Below, in pieces: positions 11,623 to 21,770 of a DNA stretch of 64,000 nucleotides. Source of the stretch: Mycobacterium lepromatosis (lineage in GTDB: Bacteria > Actinomycetota > Actinomycetes > Mycobacteriales > Mycobacteriaceae). How positions within the stretch are numbered: position 1 is the first letter of the stretch; the number at the start of each line of letters is the position of its first letter. Made by a program: the position numbers and the translations under genes. The stretch lies in NCBI RefSeq assembly GCF_000975265.2, contig NZ_CP083405.1, positions 1,178,001 to 1,242,000 on the forward strand, given 5' to 3'. The notes under the pieces were generated by a model. It searched no databases. It saw nothing but the letters and a program-made list of their open reading frames with translations, and was not told where the DNA came from.

Positions 11623-12757
11623 TAGCGGCACTTTTCGCCTCGAATATGATTATGGAGACAATCGGGGGATGAAACGCTTGCTGATGAGCGGCTACGGTGC
11701 TATGGGGTGTCATGTTCCTCGTAGCCTTCCTCTGTTCAGTTGGATTTGTGGGCGTCATCGTGGTGCCGTGCGATGTCCATCACGGGCTTGTCGCGCCGAT
11801 CGTGGTCAATGATGTGGCTCTGCCTGTGTGCTCGTATTCGTATCCGGCATAGTGTGATGGCACGGTCAGAGTTCAAATGGTGGTGGACGCGGTTTGTGTC
11901 GGCCTCGATCGAGAGCAGCACCTATGTACTGCACCAGCCCTTGCGTTGCTATTGCTTTATTGGCAATGGCGAACCACGTAAACCGAGTCGTTCAAGGGGG
12001 CGGACGCCACCTGGGCGGCTGGCGCTCTGAGTGTTGTTTTTTGACTCGGCTGGGTGATAGTGTTCCGCGTTGACTTTAAAATATAATTTAAGTATTTGAC
12101 CTGTTCGACCCTACGCAGGTTTACTGGTCGTGGTGCGGTAAAGCCCTACCTTGCCATTGGCTTTTGTTCTCCACTGCTCTACCGGCTGGGGGGGCTAAAC
12201 CGATCCATAGTTCGGTTTCCTCGTCGTGTGCTGGGCGCCACCCACGATGATGGCGGGGCAACTGCTCGTCGCGAGCGCCACCACGGGCCACATCCTGATC
12301 GCTACCCAACTAGGAGAGCACGACTTAGTGGTGATGATGGGCGACCGATACCGTCAGTCACCGGAGCAACGTGCCGATATTGTTGCCTTGAAGACACTAG
12401 TCACGCCGGGGCGGCCTCCACAACGGTTAGTCAAGGACTAACTCTCGAGGAACTTGGGATCTTATCCGGGGTGGTGCGCATGCCGTCCTTGGTTTGCATC
12501 GCCATCGGTGAATGTCATATCCATCGAGAGCGGAACCGATGTCCGCGTAGCGTGGTTCGCTAAGTCCGTAACCAGTCAAAACTGGCGTGTTTGCCGGAGT
12601 CGGTCAACAGTGCGACGCAATTATCGGGGGTGAGCATTGAAGATGTACTTGACGCGCACTACAGTTCCGTTGATTAGCTAACGCTAGTTTCGCTGGGCTA
12701 TAAGGATATTCCGTGATCACTTCTTTCTCGGCGGCATTTCGTTAAGGTATTGAGGCT
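11623..12757. other. decayed region at the Rv3239c-Rv3238c position
   Basis: No intact gene. By synteny this should hold homologues of Rv3239c and Rv3238c, but I cannot align the readable fragments with confidence. Two plus-strand stretches look protein-like. A membrane-type start is at 11712 (MFLVAFLCSVGFVGVIVVPCDVH). Around 12255-12440 there is LLVASATTGHILIATQLGEHD followed by RQSPEQRADIVALKTLVTPG. Both end at stops or shift frame. Treat them as pseudogene debris. Confidence 0.45.
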
Positions 12758-13240
12758 ATGGACGTCAAGGAGGTGCTGTTGCCCGGGGTGGGCTTGCGGT
12801 ACGAGTTCACCAGTCGCAAGGGCGATCGAATCGGGATCATCGCCCGGCGCAGCGGCGATTTCGATGTCGTCGTATATCGTCGCGAGGATCCGGACTGGGC
12901 TCAGCCGGTTTTCTGCCTCACTGACGACGAAGCCGACGCTGTCGCTCAGATTCTGGGCGCACCTAGGATTGCAGAGCGGTTCACTGAGCTGGCTAGTGAA
13001 GTTCCCGGGCTCGAAACCAGGCAAGTTCGCATCGCGCCGGAGAGCCTATTCGTCGATCGGCCGCTGGGCGACACCCGCGCTCGTACTCGTACCGGCGCAT
13101 CGATTGTCGCAATTGTGCGCGACGAGGACGTCGTGGTTTCGCCAGGCCCGGCTGAACCGCTGCGGGCACGAGATGTGCTGATCGTGATAGGTACCGAAGA
13201 AGGTATCGCCGGGGTCGAGCAGATCATCGACAAGGGCTGA
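12758..13240 (+). CDS. TrkA-C domain regulatory subunit of a K+/H+ antiporter
   Basis: A 160-residue cytosolic protein (Rv3237c homologue) resembling KhtT, the regulatory partner of KhtU antiporters. The N-terminal part (MDVKEVLLPGVGLRYEFTSR...GDRIGIIARRSGDFDVVVY) is the KhtT-type domain. The C-terminal about 75 residues form a TrkA-C/RCK-C fold (TGASIVAIVRDEDVVVSPGP, DVLIVIGTEEGIAGVEQII) that binds a nucleotide or other ligand. It ends 4 bases before the antiporter gene, so the two form a bicistronic unit. The ATG at 12758 follows AAGGTATTGAGG weakly; the start agrees with the family N-terminus. Confidence 0.88.
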   Translation: MDVKEVLLPGVGLRYEFTSRKGDRIGIIARRSGDFDVVVYRREDPDWAQPVFCLTDDEADAVAQILGAPRIAERFTELASEVPGLETRQVRIAPESLFVDRPLGDTRARTRTGASIVAIVRDEDVVVSPGPAEPLRARDVLIVIGTEEGIAGVEQIIDKG

Positions 13241-13244
13241 GGCG

Positions 13245-14402
13245 ATGGAAATTTCGGGGGCGCTGCTGTCCCAAGTCGGCGCCCTCTTAACCACACTTGC
13301 CGTGTTGGGCGCCGGCGCACGTCGATACTCGTTGTCTCCGATACCGGTTTATCTGATAGCGGGGCTCTCACTCGGTAAGGGCGGCATCATGCCAGTGTCC
13401 GCCGCCGATGAATTCATCACTACGGGAGCGCCCATTGGCATTGTGTTGTTGTTGCTGACATTGGGTCTGGAGTTCTCTGCGACCGAGTTCGCCAGCAGTC
13501 TGCGGCGTCACCTGCCGTCAGCCGGTGTCGACATCATTCTCAACGCCACACCCGGTGCGGTGGCTGGCTGGCTGCTGGGCTTGGACGGGGTCGCTGTGCT
13601 TGCGTTGGCCGGCGTCACGTACATCTCCTCATCCGGTGTCATTGCGCGCCTGCTGGCTGACTTACGGCGGCTCGGTAACCGGGAAACGCCGGCGGTGCTG
13701 TCTGTGTTGGTGCTCGAAGACTTTGCGATGGCAGCTTACCTGCCGCTATTCGCGGTACTTTCGGCGGGTGGCAGTTGGCTGGATGCCGTCGTCGGCATGG
13801 TCGTAGCGGTCTGTGCGCTATTCGCGGCGTTTGCTGCGTCCTATCACTGGGGCCATCATGTCGGTCGGCTGGTGGAGCATCCCGATTCCGAGCAGCTGTT
13901 GCTGAGGGTCCTGGGGGTGACCTTGATCGTGGCGGCGGTGGCCGAGTCCTTGCACGCGTCGGCCGCCGTAGGCGCATTTTTGGTCGGTTTGACCCTTACG
14001 GGGGATACCGCGGACCGCGCACGCAAGGTGCTCGGTCCTCTTCGTGATCTGTTCGCCGCGATTTTTTTCCTTGCTATCGGCATATCGGTCGACCCGCACA
14101 AGCTCCTTCCGATGTTTCCGGCAGCCCTGATCCTGGCCATTGTCACCGCGGTGACCAAGGTGGCTACTGGAATTCTGGCCGCCCGGCACGACGGCGTGGC
14201 CCGGCGCGGGCAGCTGCGCGCTGGTACAGCGCTCGTCGCTCGGGGTGAGTTTTCGCTGATTATCATCGGATTGGTCGGCACGTCGACTCCCGTCGTGGCT
14301 GCGCTGGCCACGGCGTATGTCTTCATCATGGCAATCGCGGGCCCGGTGCTGGCCCGCTATACTCCGGGCTCGTTGCTGACCAGCTCCGGGTCGGCCAACT
14401 AG
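13245..14402 (+). CDS. CPA2-family cation/proton antiporter (KefB/KhtU-like)
   Basis: A 385-residue polytopic membrane protein (Rv3236c homologue) with about 10-12 hydrophobic segments. Characteristic CPA2 features are the opening helices (VGALLTTLAVLGAGARRY, PVYLIAGLSLGKGG), LLLLTLGLEFSATEF, the discontinuous helix region (YISSSGVIARLLADL), and LGPLRDLFAAIFFLAIGISVD. It lacks the C-terminal RCK domain of full-length KefB; that function is supplied by the adjacent TrkA-C protein. Together they probably expel K+ or Na+ in exchange for protons to control cytoplasmic pH and volume. The substrate is inferred from family only. Confidence 0.88.
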   Translation: MEISGALLSQVGALLTTLAVLGAGARRYSLSPIPVYLIAGLSLGKGGIMPVSAADEFITTGAPIGIVLLLLTLGLEFSATEFASSLRRHLPSAGVDIILNATPGAVAGWLLGLDGVAVLALAGVTYISSSGVIARLLADLRRLGNRETPAVLSVLVLEDFAMAAYLPLFAVLSAGGSWLDAVVGMVVAVCALFAAFAASYHWGHHVGRLVEHPDSEQLLLRVLGVTLIVAAVAESLHASAAVGAFLVGLTLTGDTADRARKVLGPLRDLFAAIFFLAIGISVDPHKLLPMFPAALILAIVTAVTKVATGILAARHDGVARRGQLRAGTALVARGEFSLIIIGLVGTSTPVVAALATAYVFIMAIAGPVLARYTPGSLLTSSGSAN

Positions 14403-14479
14403 GCGGCCGGTGGCGACCTGCTTTGCTCGGGTTGCGCGCGCCTGCCACTACTCGCTACTAACTGTTGCTTGAGCTGAGA

Positions 14480-14850
14480 CCGTTCAACCGATATGCAGGG
14501 CAACTACCAGTCAGCAGGTTCCGTTGGTAGCCGGGCATTTGTTCCATGCGGCACGTGATAACATACCTCCGGTTCTCGCTACGGTACGTATTGGGAAACC
14601 TCGGTGGCAGTGTCTGGGTCGTGCTGCCCGACGACAGGTTGCAGACGCATCCGGTGCAGCAGCTGAGGTGCCTTGGCGTTCGGGTTGCTGGTAGGTTAGC
14701 CGCGAGTACCTAGTCTGACGAGGCTGGGTGCCAGCAGGGGCCGTAGCTGTGCCGTGAGCCGGTGGCGGTCGATGGCTTTCAGCGATCGGTGTAGCGCAGC
14801 GTCTGCGAAAATCGCCGCCTGACGCATCGATACCGACACACCACTGCGGT
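14480..14850 (-). pseudogene. Rv3235-family remnant
   Basis: The minus strand from about 14845 reads RQAAIFADAALHRSLKAIDR then HRLTAQLRPLLAPSLVRLGT. It continues through frame changes into CRMEQMPGYQ and VVALHIG near 14480. These match the shape of the actinobacterial Rv3235 family (FADAALR...VIDRRRPxAQLRPLxAP... WLVVALHIG), and the locus next to the antiporter pair is the right one. Several stops and shifts make it non-functional. The family has no established role. Confidence 0.6.
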
Positions 14851-15244
14851 CGTTGTACTGTTATCCTAGGGCTGCGGTTCGCTTAGTCTGCCGCCAGCTC
14901 GGTGGTAGTTGACGCGAGGTGTGGGTACGTCGCATGCAATGACTGTCGACACTGGAGGATGTTTCGTGTCGGTGTCTCGTGCCAAGGCAGGATATCACAG
15001 CGAAAGCTGTCACGGTGCGGTGGGCTCGTCAGGGGAGCAATGGTCAACGAGCACTCTCTAATTTAGTGATTGGAGGGGGGCCTGTTGGAGAGTGACAGAT
15101 AATTTTTCAGTTTGTTTTCTCCTCGGTGGTCATCAACGCACATCCAGGGCTGGCGTGTACTCGCGCCGTAATACGCCTGGGCCGGCGATTACCGTGGGCG
15201 ACATTGCTCAAACGCGACGAATCAACAAGGAGGACAGGGCCGTA
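14851..15244. other. no recognisable feature
   Basis: About 390 bases between the Rv3235 remnant and the acyltransferase remnant. I see no open frame, repeat or conserved motif that can be assigned. AAGGAGG-like sequence at 15229-15236 (CAAGGAGGACAG) is the old ribosome binding site of the following dead gene. Confidence 0.4.
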
Positions 15245-16290
15245 ATGGTTACTTGGTTGTCCCCATCGGATGCGTCGTTCTATTGGCTGGAGAATACCGC
15301 CCCTCCGATGTAAGTCGGGTCGCTGTTGATCTTGTGTTGTCCACGTGCGGGATTGAGCTACGAGACGCTACTGGCCACTGTCGAACAGCGACTAACTCAG
15401 ACTCCGTGTTACCGGCATAAGATCCGCGAGTCAATATGGGTACTGGCCAGGCCCGCCTGGGTCGACGATTGCGACTTCGACATCACCTATCACGTGAGGA
15501 GATCGGCGTTGCCATCGCCGGGCAGTAACGAGTAGCTGCATGAGATGATTGCCTGGTTGGCTGTACGGCCGCTGTGGGGATTATATCTTGTCGAGGATTT
15601 GAACAAAAATTCGTGCCACCCCATACACTAATTTCCATCACGAAATTGATCAACGGTATTATTGCGTTGGAGGTTGACGATGTCATCGTTGATTGGAATC
15701 GCAGTACACCATAGTTAGCTGAAGACATCTAGATGCCTGAACGCAAGCCGGGAAACACTCGCCTACGGTTGGGCAAAATTGGCCGCTGGCTGATTGTCCT
15801 GGGCTCGCTAATCCAGGCTGTCGGGTCTGTGCTCACCGGTCTGGCAACCAACGTCGGGACCAGGATAGCTCACGGTACCGCTCCCAAGTAGCCCGCTAAA
15901 TGCCACCGTTTCGCACAATCGGTGGTTCCGGTTCACCTTCGCCAGTGGGCGGCTTGAGGACTACTGTAGGTTGCGAGTGTGTTAAAGTGTAGCGTCAATG
16001 ATGTGGTGCTGGCGGTGGTGGCCGGCGCGTTGGGCACTTGGCTGATGTCACGCGGCGAAACGCGTAACACATACCGCGACGGTCCGGGTGTTGGCACCGA
16101 CGGTCGACTCGACCTCGCTTGGTTCGGCGAAGAGGTGGGCGGGGCCGGGACTAGTGCGAACGCTACACTTGGCTCTGTGGGCCAGCAGGCTTGCTTAAGT
16201 AGGCAGGGAAGGTCTAGTTGGAGGTCGATATCAGCGACCGGCTGCACTTGGAGTGGTTGGTAGTGTCAAAGCCGCGCTCGCCGGAGCCGG
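15245..16290 (+). pseudogene. tgs3: wax ester synthase/diacylglycerol acyltransferase remnant (tgs3-like)
   Basis: The reading starts at ATG 15245 (MVTWLSPSDASFYWLENTA), the family N-terminus. After a stop at 15311 it resumes in another frame (RAGLSYETLLATVEQRLTQTP, DDCDFDITYHVRRSALPSPG). The catalytic HHxxxDG segment is lost. A C-terminal part returns at about 15985 (CSVNDVVLAVVAGALGTWLMSRGE). This corresponds to Rv3234c plus Rv3233c, which are themselves adjacent halves in M. tuberculosis. The enzyme would have made storage triacylglycerol. The 3' limit is approximate. Confidence 0.8.
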
Positions 16291-16635
16291 CGGTATGATC
16301 CAGTTTGCTCATAGTCGACGTAGCGTGGCGGCCGATGCCGCAGCGTCCGTTGATGGATTGCGGGCGAGGCCGTTGGTGTTTAGACGTTCTTCGGCTGCAG
16401 GATGGATATCTTTTAGTTGTGTGGTCAGATTGGTCGCAAGCCATATCCGTAACCTGCAAACGAGGATAAGAACACGAACCGAGAACCTCGATTCACACGT
16501 GTACCGCGGTCGCATACGGCGACTGTGTGCTCGACGTCTACTTACTACTCAAGGATGACTTGCATAATAGCATATTACGATAGCGTAGCTCTCGAATGAG
16601 TTTTAGGGCTGCCTACTGACTGCAGGGAGATGACG
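16291..16635. other. unassigned decayed spacer
   Basis: Synteny predicts ppk2 (Rv3232c), Rv3231c and Rv3230c homologues between the acyltransferase and the desaturase, but only about 345 bases remain and no fragment is convincingly readable. A deletion of these genes is the simplest reading. Confidence 0.4.
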
Positions 16636-17873
16636 ATGATGGCGATCACAGGCGTCGACGCATTCGCACATTTAGATGGAAGTTGATATTGAAAACCTAG
16701 CCGTTGAGTAGATGTCATCCGTAGCGACGTTGAAGACTCGCGTGATGAGCGAGACCGTCCGCTACATTCGCCGCACCATTGGGACGCAGTGAGTGGGTGC
16801 TGGAAGTGGCTGGCCGGGTACTATTGGTCGCCAGTTCACGGTGTTCGGCGTGGTGGGTAGTTGCGGTGACGCTGGGTGTGGCCAAGATCATCGAGAACGT
16901 GGCGATCGGCCACAGCGTCATGCACGGCTAGTGGGATTGGATGAACTACCCCGAGCTTCATTCGTGGGAGTAGGACATGACGCGGTGGGGTAAGTATTGG
17001 TGATTCATTAACAATCTTTGTGCACCACAAGTACACCAAAATCCTCGGCATGGGCGACGACGTCTGTTACGGCATGCTGTGGGTCACATGAGGATCAGCG
17101 CTGGAAGCGTTTCAACATCCGCAACTTGCTTTTCAACACGTTGCTCGCATTCGGCTTCGAATGGAAGCGTCACTTTGCAACATGTGGAATCGGCAAGATC
17201 GTAAAGAATCGGCTGGATTATCAAGAGGCTCGGCAACGGATCGATTGAATTCTTGGCTAAAGGTCGGCCGCTGAGTGTTCAAGGATTACATTGTGTTCTC
17301 AGCGCTGACCGTGCTGTTGCCCGGGGTGACGTACCAGTCCACCATGATCCGCAATGTGCGGTCTAACGCCGTAGGCTTCTGCGGGCATTTCCCGGATGGC
17401 GCCGAGAAAGTCACCAAAACCGACATAATCTGCGAGAGTAAGGGCAGTGGCTGCCGCCGGCAGATGCTCGGTAGTGTCAATTTCAACGCCGGGACCGCGA
17501 TGTGGTTCATGAGTGGCAACTTATGCCATCAGATCGCGCACCACCTGCATCCCGATCTGCCGAGCAACCGGCTCCGCGATCTCGGTGCGGGTGCGCGAGA
17601 TTGTTGACACGTATGATCTATTGTACACCACAGGTCTTTTCTGTTGCAGTATCGTAAAGTCTGCTGCACTACAGCCACGCTGTAGCTGCCGAACAAATAC
17701 TTGATCGATGACTACGACAACGTACTGAGGACTCGCAGCGAGTGTATGCTTGCTGGACGGCAACCGGGTTGGCTTACGCGGGTTGAAGGTCGTGATTGCC
17801 GCGCTGCGGAGTTGGCGGCATAACAAGCCGGCCGCAGTGGCCGAGGTCAGCGTTGATGATAACTTGCAGGCCT
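16636..17873 (+). pseudogene. desA3: stearoyl/linoleoyl-CoA desaturase remnant (desA3-like)
   Basis: Pieces of the membrane fatty-acid desaturase are clear in several frames. The first histidine box region reads VAIGHSVMHG near 16900-16930. The second box is VHHKYTKILGMGDD near 17020. VFKDYIVFSALTVLLPGVTY starts near 17275 and FCGHFPDGAEKVTKTD near 17380. The third box is FNAGTAMWFMSGNLCHQIAHHLHPDLPSN near 17480-17570. The tail is readable to about 17820. It matches Rv3229c, the oleate-forming desaturase that works with the reductase Rv3230c. Multiple stops confirm inactivation. Confidence 0.85.
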
Positions 17874-17874
17874 A

Positions 17875-18530
17875 GTTGTTAGTCGCCTTGGCGGCCAGAG
17901 CTGACAATTTCGTTTCGAGTTCCGCTGCGGCGCTGAGTAATTGTCGATGTGGGCCAGTGCCAAGCCGCGGCGCTATGCAACACCTTGTCGGTGGGTGGGG
18001 ATGATGCCAGTAAGCATGTAGCGCGGAGCCGACTCGATCACGGTCGTGGTATGGATCCAGACTAGCGGGCGCAGGCCCAGCTTGTTAGCAACCTCGCTAC
18101 TGGTGATCAAGATCGCGGCTTTGCCATCCGATAGTGGCGACGCATTCCCCGTGGTAATCGGCCGATTGATCTGTGGTAAGCGCTCTTTCCTCGCTTCGCT
18201 AGAGAACAATGTCTGCAGTGCGGCCAGCGTCTCTACGGTCGTTGCAGGCCGGATGATATCGTTGGATTGCAACCCGGTGATCGGGCTTAGCGCGTAGTCA
18301 AAGACCCCGTCCTTGGTAAAGGCAGTCATGTCCGCGCCGAACGGATTGCTGCCCGGCAGCACCAAGCTGCCCATCGGTGCCTGGGATATCGATTCCACAC
18401 CGCTGGCGATGACGGGGTCATAGGCGTCGGCGAACACACTCTGGGCGGTGAAGCTGACAGCTGCCACATTGTTGGGCAACCCTGATGCCTGATATAGGGA
18501 ATATAAAGCAATCCAGGGCACAGAGAGATG
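17875..18530 (-). pseudogene. thiolase (acetyl-CoA acyltransferase) fragment
   Basis: A 182-codon open reading on the minus strand carries the core of a FadA-type thiolase: AVSFTAQSVFADAYDPVIAS, GVESISQAPMGSLVLPGSNP, DGKAAILITSSEVANKLGL and APRYMLTGIIPT. The N-terminal strand with the reactive cysteine is missing; only the helix after it remains. The C-terminal HPLG and CGG motifs are absent too. No thiolase sits at this place in M. tuberculosis, so this is a misplaced fragment between desA3 and rsgA remnants. Which fadA paralogue it derives from is uncertain. Confidence 0.75.
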
Positions 18531-18689
18531 ATTTGCATTACATTTCTGTAGGGTCCCCGGTTCTGCCCGACGGGCTCGGCATGTGCGGCTAACCAGGTCC
18601 GTTGATCATCCCTAGTCGGCCGCGAGCGCGCGAGTCTATGCCCTAAGCGGTGTGTCGGTGTGCAGACGTGAGCCTTTGCGGGAGATCGG

Positions 18690-19670
18690 TTAGGTCTCCC
18701 TGAGCACCGCCAGTAGTCTCCTGGCGACGGCCACGCGACGGACTGCGGGTCCAGACATGTTGTCCAGCGCGCATTCGGGGTCTGCCGGCAGCCCTATATG
18801 ACTGCAGCCGCGTGGGCAGTCCTCGGTTGCTTCGGTTAGGTCCGAGAAGGCCAGCACCACGTCGTCGGGTCGGATGTGGGCCAGCCCGAACGAACGGATT
18901 CCCGGCGTGTCAATCACCCAGCCAGAACCTTCCAATGGCAGTGCGACCGACTTAGTTGAGGTATGTCGCCCACGGCCGATGCCGGTGACTTCGCCTACCG
19001 ACCGGTCCGCCTCGGGCACAAGACGATTCACCAGGGTCGACTTGCCGACTCCGGAATGTCCGAGTAGCACGGTGATCTTGCCGGCCAGCAAGTTTGCCAC
19101 GGCGAGCAGGGTATCGTCGACACCTGCGGTGACCACAGTCAAGTCTAGATCGACAAACTGTTTAGCGAATGGTTCCAGGGGGGCGAGGTCGGTCTTGGTC
19201 AGGCACAAGATCGGTGCCAGTCCACCAGCGTAGGCGGCGATTAGTGCCCGGTCGACCAGGCCGGTGCGTGGCGGCGGGTTCGCTAACGCCACCACGATCA
19301 GCAGTTGGTCGGCGTTGGCGACCATCACTCGCTCGCTTGTGTCGGCGTCATCGGCTGTGCGCCGCAACACTGTTCGGCGCTGTAGGCGCCGCACGATGCG
19401 GGCTAGGGTATCGGGTCGGCCGGACAGATCACCGACGACCTCGACGTTGTCGCCGACGACGATCGGGGTGCGGCCCAGCTCGCGTGCCCGCATGGCTGTG
19501 ATTCGTCGATCGGGACAACTGTCTAGCACGCAGCCCCAACGGCCACGGTCAACACTGACCACCATGGCAGCCTTGGCGTCGGCGTGCTCGGGACGGGTTT
19601 TGGTCCTCGGTCGTGAGCTTCGGCAGGAGCGAACCTTGACATCGGACTCGTCGTAGTCGTTGGGCCTCAA
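18690..19670 (-). CDS. rsgA: ribosome small-subunit assembly GTPase RsgA
   Basis: A circularly permuted GTPase of 326 residues that checks late 30S maturation (Rv3228 homologue). An OB-fold N-terminal domain is followed by motifs in the order G4 (CLTKTD), G1 ([12 protein letters not shown]), G3 ([11 protein letters not shown]). A C-terminal zinc-binding knuckle follows ([16 protein letters not shown]). The chosen TTG start overlaps the aroA stop as TTGA, with AAGAGG about 9-14 bases upstream, and gives [13 protein letters not shown] close to the M. tuberculosis N-terminus. The frame is open further to 19700, inside aroA. Coupled translation with aroA is likely. Confidence 0.92.
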   Translation of the reverse strand: MRPNDYDESDVKVRSCRSSRPRTKTRPEHADAKAAMVVSVDRGRWGCVLDSCPDRRITAMRARELGRTPIVVGDNVEVVGDLSGRPDTLARIVRRLQRRTVLRRTADDADTSERVMVANADQLLIVVALANPPPRTGLVDRALIAAYAGGLAPILCLTKTDLAPLEPFAKQFVDLDLTVVTAGVDDTLLAVANLLAGKITVLLGHSGVGKSTLVNRLVPEADRSVGEVTGIGRGRHTSTKSVALPLEGSGWVIDTPGIRSFGLAHIRPDDVVLAFSDLTEATEDCPRGCSHIGLPADPECALDNMSGPAVRRVAVARRLLAVLRET

Positions 19671-20959
19671 CCGGTCGACCTCTTGAGCATGTTCGCCCAC
19701 AGCCGTGGAAACTGGGGCAGCGTCTTGTCGGTGGCACCGATGTCGTCGACTTCGACTCCGGAGACCCGCAACCCGATGATCGCGCCGGCCATTGCCATCC
19801 TGTGATCAGCATACGCTCGCCAGACGCCAGGTCGCAGCGGTGTCGCGGTGATAATCAGACCGTCGGACGTTTCCTGACAGTCGCCGCCCAGACGGTTGAT
19901 TTCGTTGCTCAGCGCGGCGAGTCGGTCGGTTTCGTGGCCACGCAGATGGGCGACGCCGCATAGCTGCGACACCGATCCTGGGGTGGCCAGTGCAGCTAGC
20001 GCCGCCACCGACGGCGTGAGCTCACCGACGGCGCGAAGGTCGACGTCGAAGCCGTCGTACACCGTTGACCCTCGTACTTCGAGGAATGAATTAGTTTGAT
20101 TAACAACGACATTCAATCGGAATAAGGTGTTCAGAATATTGTCGGCGGGCTGTACACTGGTCTTTGGCCAGCCTGTGATGCGCACGGTACCACCGCTGAC
20201 CGCTGCTGCCGCCAGGAACGCAACAGCGTTCGTGAGATCGGGCTCGACGACCCAGTGCCGGGCCGCAACTGTACCGGGTCGCACCTGCCAACGGTTACTA
20301 ACCGAGTCGTCGACCTTGACGCCGGCGTGCCGCAGCATCATAACCGTCATCGCGATATGTGGAGCTGAAGGCAACGTCGAACCGGTGTGCTGCACGGTCA
20401 CCCCTTGGGAGAACGACGCTGCGCACAACAACAGGCCGGAGACGAACTGCGAGGACGCCGATGCGTCCATGGTCACGGTGCCACCGGCGACCGATCCGCT
20501 GCCTTGTACCTGGAAAGGCAAACCGGCGCCATCGATGGGGACGCCCAGATCACGCAGCGCATCCAGCAGCGGTGCGATCGGCCGGGCCCGGGCTTGTTCG
20601 TCGCCGTCGAAGGCGACCGGGTCGGCGCTCAGCGCCGCTAGCGGTGGGACAAAACGCAATACCGTGCCGGCCAGGCCGCAGTCCACCCGAGCGCCTGCAC
20701 CGGGGGTAATTCGGCCGCTGACCTTTAAGGCGGAGCCGGCCTCGTCGACGTGCAGGCCCAGCGTCCGTAAAGCTGAAATCATCAGGTCGGTATCTCTGCT
20801 GCGCAGTGCACCGCCGATGGTCGAGGCGCCTTGGCCTTGTGCGGACGCCAGCGCCGCCAGCACCAGTGCTCGGTTGGTCTGCGATTTGGAGCCCGGAAGT
20901 GTCACGGTCGCCTGCACCGGTGTCGCCGCAAAGGGGGCCATCCAGGACTTGATGCTCAC
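19667..20959 (-). CDS. aroA: 3-phosphoshikimate 1-carboxyvinyltransferase (EPSP synthase)
   Basis: A 430-residue cytosolic enzyme that joins shikimate-3-phosphate and phosphoenolpyruvate in the sixth step of the shikimate pathway. Signature elements are [18 protein letters not shown] near the N-terminus, [17 protein letters not shown], and [17 protein letters not shown] near the C-terminus, arranged over two inverse alpha/beta domains. It starts with GTG at 20959 ([15 protein letters not shown]). It is the first gene of an aroA-rsgA unit and diverges from the SRAP gene, from which it is separated by about 55 bases. Confidence 0.96.
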   Translation of the reverse strand: MSIKSWMAPFAATPVQATVTLPGSKSQTNRALVLAALASAQGQGASTIGGALRSRDTDLMISALRTLGLHVDEAGSALKVSGRITPGAGARVDCGLAGTVLRFVPPLAALSADPVAFDGDEQARARPIAPLLDALRDLGVPIDGAGLPFQVQGSGSVAGGTVTMDASASSQFVSGLLLCAASFSQGVTVQHTGSTLPSAPHIAMTVMMLRHAGVKVDDSVSNRWQVRPGTVAARHWVVEPDLTNAVAFLAAAAVSGGTVRITGWPKTSVQPADNILNTLFRLNVVVNQTNSFLEVRGSTVYDGFDVDLRAVGELTPSVAALAALATPGSVSQLCGVAHLRGHETDRLAALSNEINRLGGDCQETSDGLIITATPLRPGVWRAYADHRMAMAGAIIGLRVSGVEVDDIGATDKTLPQFPRLWANMLKRSTG

Positions 20960-21014
20960 CTGTTACATCCTGTCGTGTAGACGGGTGTTATGGGTATCGG
21001 GCACCATGGTAGGC

Positions 21015-21764
21015 GTGTGCGGACGGTTTGCGGTCATCACGGATCCGGCTCTTTTAGCTAAGAAAATCAAGGCAATTGACGAAGCAACCGCGATCGCCCC
21101 TAACTACAACGTGGCTCCCACGGTACCCGTCGCCACGGTGGTGTCTCGCCGTAGCGAGCCCGACGACGAGCCGACCCGTCGGGTGCGCCTTATGCGGTGG
21201 GGATTGATTCCGCCATGGACCAAAGCAAGCCCTGACGGTGGCCCGGACACCAAAGGTCCGCTGTTGATCAACGCCCGTGCCGACAAGGTCGTAACATCAC
21301 CGGCTTTCAGGAATTTGGCCAAGAGCAAGCGCTGCCTGGTGCCGATGGACGGCTGGTATGAATGGCAGGTCAACGCCGATTCGGCTCTAGGAAAAGAGGC
21401 CTCTAAGACACCATGTTTTATTCATCGCGACGACGGCGCCACGCTGTTCATGGCCGGGCTGTGGTCAGTATGGCAACCGGCCAATTCCGCCGCTCCGCTG
21501 TTGAGCTGCACCATCATCACCACTGACGCGGTGGGGAAGTTAGCCGAGATCCACGATCGGATGCCACTCATCCTTGCCGAATATGACTGGGATGCCTGGC
21601 TTAACCCTTACATTCCGCCGGACCCCGAATTGCTGGCGCGATCGCCGGATGTGCACGACGTCGACGTGCGCCCGGTGTCGGCGCTGGTCAATAGCGTGCG
21701 TAACAACGGACCTGAACTGCTCGAGCCGGTCCCGCTACAGCCGGAACAGATAAAGCTGCTGTAG
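21015..21764 (+). CDS. SRAP-domain abasic-site sensor (HMCES/YedK-like)
   Basis: A 249-residue SOS-response-associated-peptidase fold protein (Rv3226c homologue). Family members form a covalent thiazolidine link between Cys2 and abasic sites in single-stranded DNA, shielding them from breakage. The GTG at 21015 is chosen because it yields MCGRF and puts the catalytic cysteine at position 2. The ATG at 21006 would bury it at position 5. Other active-site residues are visible: Asn in LINARADK, Glu in GWYEW and His in IHDRMPLI. It is divergent from aroA. A decayed 13E12-type gene ends 6 bases after its stop on the opposite strand. Confidence 0.93.
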   Translation: MCGRFAVITDPALLAKKIKAIDEATAIAPNYNVAPTVPVATVVSRRSEPDDEPTRRVRLMRWGLIPPWTKASPDGGPDTKGPLLINARADKVVTSPAFRNLAKSKRCLVPMDGWYEWQVNADSALGKEASKTPCFIHRDDGATLFMAGLWSVWQPANSAAPLLSCTIITTDAVGKLAEIHDRMPLILAEYDWDAWLNPYIPPDPELLARSPDVHDVDVRPVSALVNSVRNNGPELLEPVPLQPEQIKLL

Positions 21765-21770
21765 CGATGG

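Noticed and set aside
20127..21005. Long N-terminal extension of the SRAP reading frame across aroA
   Set aside because: It is antisense to aroA; the conserved SRAP protein begins with MCGRF at 21015.
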